Position numbers and translations under genes: made by a program. This document shows, piece by piece, positions 63,224-64,000 of a stretch of DNA of 64,000 bases. Within the stretch, counting starts at the first letter, position 1. Every line of letters begins with the position of its first letter. The notes under the pieces are model-generated. The model saw nothing but the letters and a program-made list of their open reading frames with translations, did not search any database and was not told the DNA's origin. This DNA comes from Saccharomycopsis fibuligera x Saccharomycopsis cf. fibuligera (Eukaryota; Ascomycota; Saccharomycetes; Ascoideales; Saccharomycopsidaceae), in the NCBI GenBank assembly GCA_001936135.1, contig CP012809.1:4079501-4143500 (forward strand), read 5' to 3'.

Positions 63224-63778
63224 GCTTGGTGAATTTTAATCAGCTTATATTTTTAGTACTCTTTGCACCAATGACAACTTGGTGCTGGCGGTTGTTGTGT
63301 TTGCTGTAATGAAACTCTATTAGATCTGGCACAGGTTTGAGAAGGAAAAGAAGGAAAGGCAAGAATTGTTGGCCAAAGGCGCTTTGTTTGTTTACCTTAT
63401 TCCAAAAGAAAAACAAATAAACAAAAGGGAAAAAACAAACCATAGCAGAGAAAATCAACTATGCATTTTCATGCGATAGTACGCGCAACCAATGTATATT
63501 ATGCATTATAATGCGTTATGCAAATGCTTAATCCTACCGCAACTCTCTACAACATCAGATAAAATTATTCCGCATAACAGCCCGACAATATTAATTCAAG
63601 ATTAAAACCTAACAAAAAGCGATAAATGTACATAAATATGAAAGAAAATATAGAAAGAAAAATCAACAGGTATAAAAAAGATTTTTGATGAAAACAAAAA
63701 GAAAATTGAAAGAAAAAAAATTTAAACCAACGAGAAATGTAACAATATTATAAAACTATTCAAACGACTAAAAGTTGC
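63224..63778. other. intergenic region
   Basis: This 555-bp region holds the promoter of the SPIRK-motif gene at its left and the 3' flank of the IMP dehydrogenase gene at its right, with A-rich sequence from about 63600. Nothing else recognised. Confidence 0.5.
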
Positions 63779-64000
63779 TTAGTTGTGCAAACGTTTTTCG
63801 TAGGTATGCAAGTTATGAACACCACCCTCGAGTTGAGCAGAAGCAGTTCTAAATTCGAATCTAACAATACCTTCGTCAACATTCTTTCTCAAAATGTCAA
63901 CAGATTGGGTACCGATATCTTGCAAAGAGTGTTGCAAACCATTGTACAAATATGGAATGAATTTCTTCACAGAACCCTTATCAACAACAGCACCAGAAAC
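63779..64000 (-). CDS. IMP dehydrogenase, C-terminal part (runs off the window)
   Basis: The last 73 residues of inosine-5'-monophosphate dehydrogenase, the NAD-dependent enzyme that makes XMP for GTP synthesis. [20 protein letters not shown], then [10 protein letters not shown], and the ending [20 protein letters not shown] followed by YEKRLHN match the C-terminus of S. cerevisiae Imd proteins almost exactly. The frame is open to the right edge, so most of the gene, including the catalytic Cys loop and CBS domains, is outside the window. Whether the rest carries introns is unknown. Confidence 0.95.
   Translation of the reverse strand, partial: VSGAVVDKGSVKKFIPYLYNGLQHSLQDIGTQSVDILRKNVDEGIVRFEFRTASAQLEGGVHNLHTYEKRLHN

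Overview
The window looks like nuclear DNA of a budding yeast (Saccharomycotina) that is not Saccharomyces cerevisiae. Recognisable orthologues are CMR1, a CLN3-type G1 cyclin, FMC1, ASC1, MED11, PRE6, PTK2, NCE103 and the C-terminus of IMP dehydrogenase. Introns have GTATGT-like donors and TACTAAC-like branch points, and the ASC1 intron carries U24 snoRNA as in S. cerevisiae. Coding sequence fills only about 40% of the window (my estimate), and many intergenic regions are long, AT-rich and full of homopolymer and dinucleotide tracts. The CUG codon assignment could not be settled: the conserved domains I spot-checked hardly use CTG.

Layout. 1-5.2 kb: unassigned left edge, CMR1 (minus), a 2.7-kb gene-free stretch with MCB-like sites, and an intron-bearing tRNA-Leu(CAA). 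5.3-5.7 kb: a 382-bp fragment of a LINE-like element lying 82 bp 5' of that tRNA. 7.9-11.3 kb: a CLN3-type cyclin behind a pyrimidine-rich leader of about 930 nt with no ATG. 12-16 kb: a secreted Ser-rich protein, a small single-pass membrane protein and FMC1. 17-19 kb: a secreted histidine acid phosphatase with a His-rich insert. 21-24.7 kb: ASC1 (three exons, U24 in intron 2) divergent from MED11 (two exons) across a promoter with Cbf1-like and Tbf1-like sites. 25-30.5 kb: a large HtrA/Nma111-like protein that has lost catalytic residues, then proteasome alpha4 PRE6 (three exons, one of 20 nt). 31-37.5 kb: PTK2 kinase divergent from a DNAJC9-type J protein, an intron-bearing elongator tRNA-Met, and a second copy of the LINE-like fragment 72 bp 5' of it. 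39.8-47 kb: a Gln/Asn-rich protein of unknown function and a KilA-N/APSES-type DNA-binding protein. 47-56 kb: about 9 kb without a convincing gene. 56-64 kb: NCE103, a YAP-type bZIP with a substituted invariant Asn, a large phospho-motif-rich coiled-coil protein, and the IMPDH 3' end cut by the window edge.

Functionally the genes are a normal mix of growth control (CLN3, PTK2, ASC1, PRE6, MED11, IMPDH), mitochondrial assembly (FMC1), CO2/bicarbonate metabolism (NCE103), secreted phosphatase activity and several regulators with long upstream regions. The observations I rate highest are the two matching LINE-like fragments in the same position and orientation upstream of two different tRNA genes, the ATG-free CLN3 leader, the bZIP with Val at the invariant Asn position, and the inactivated HtrA-like protein.
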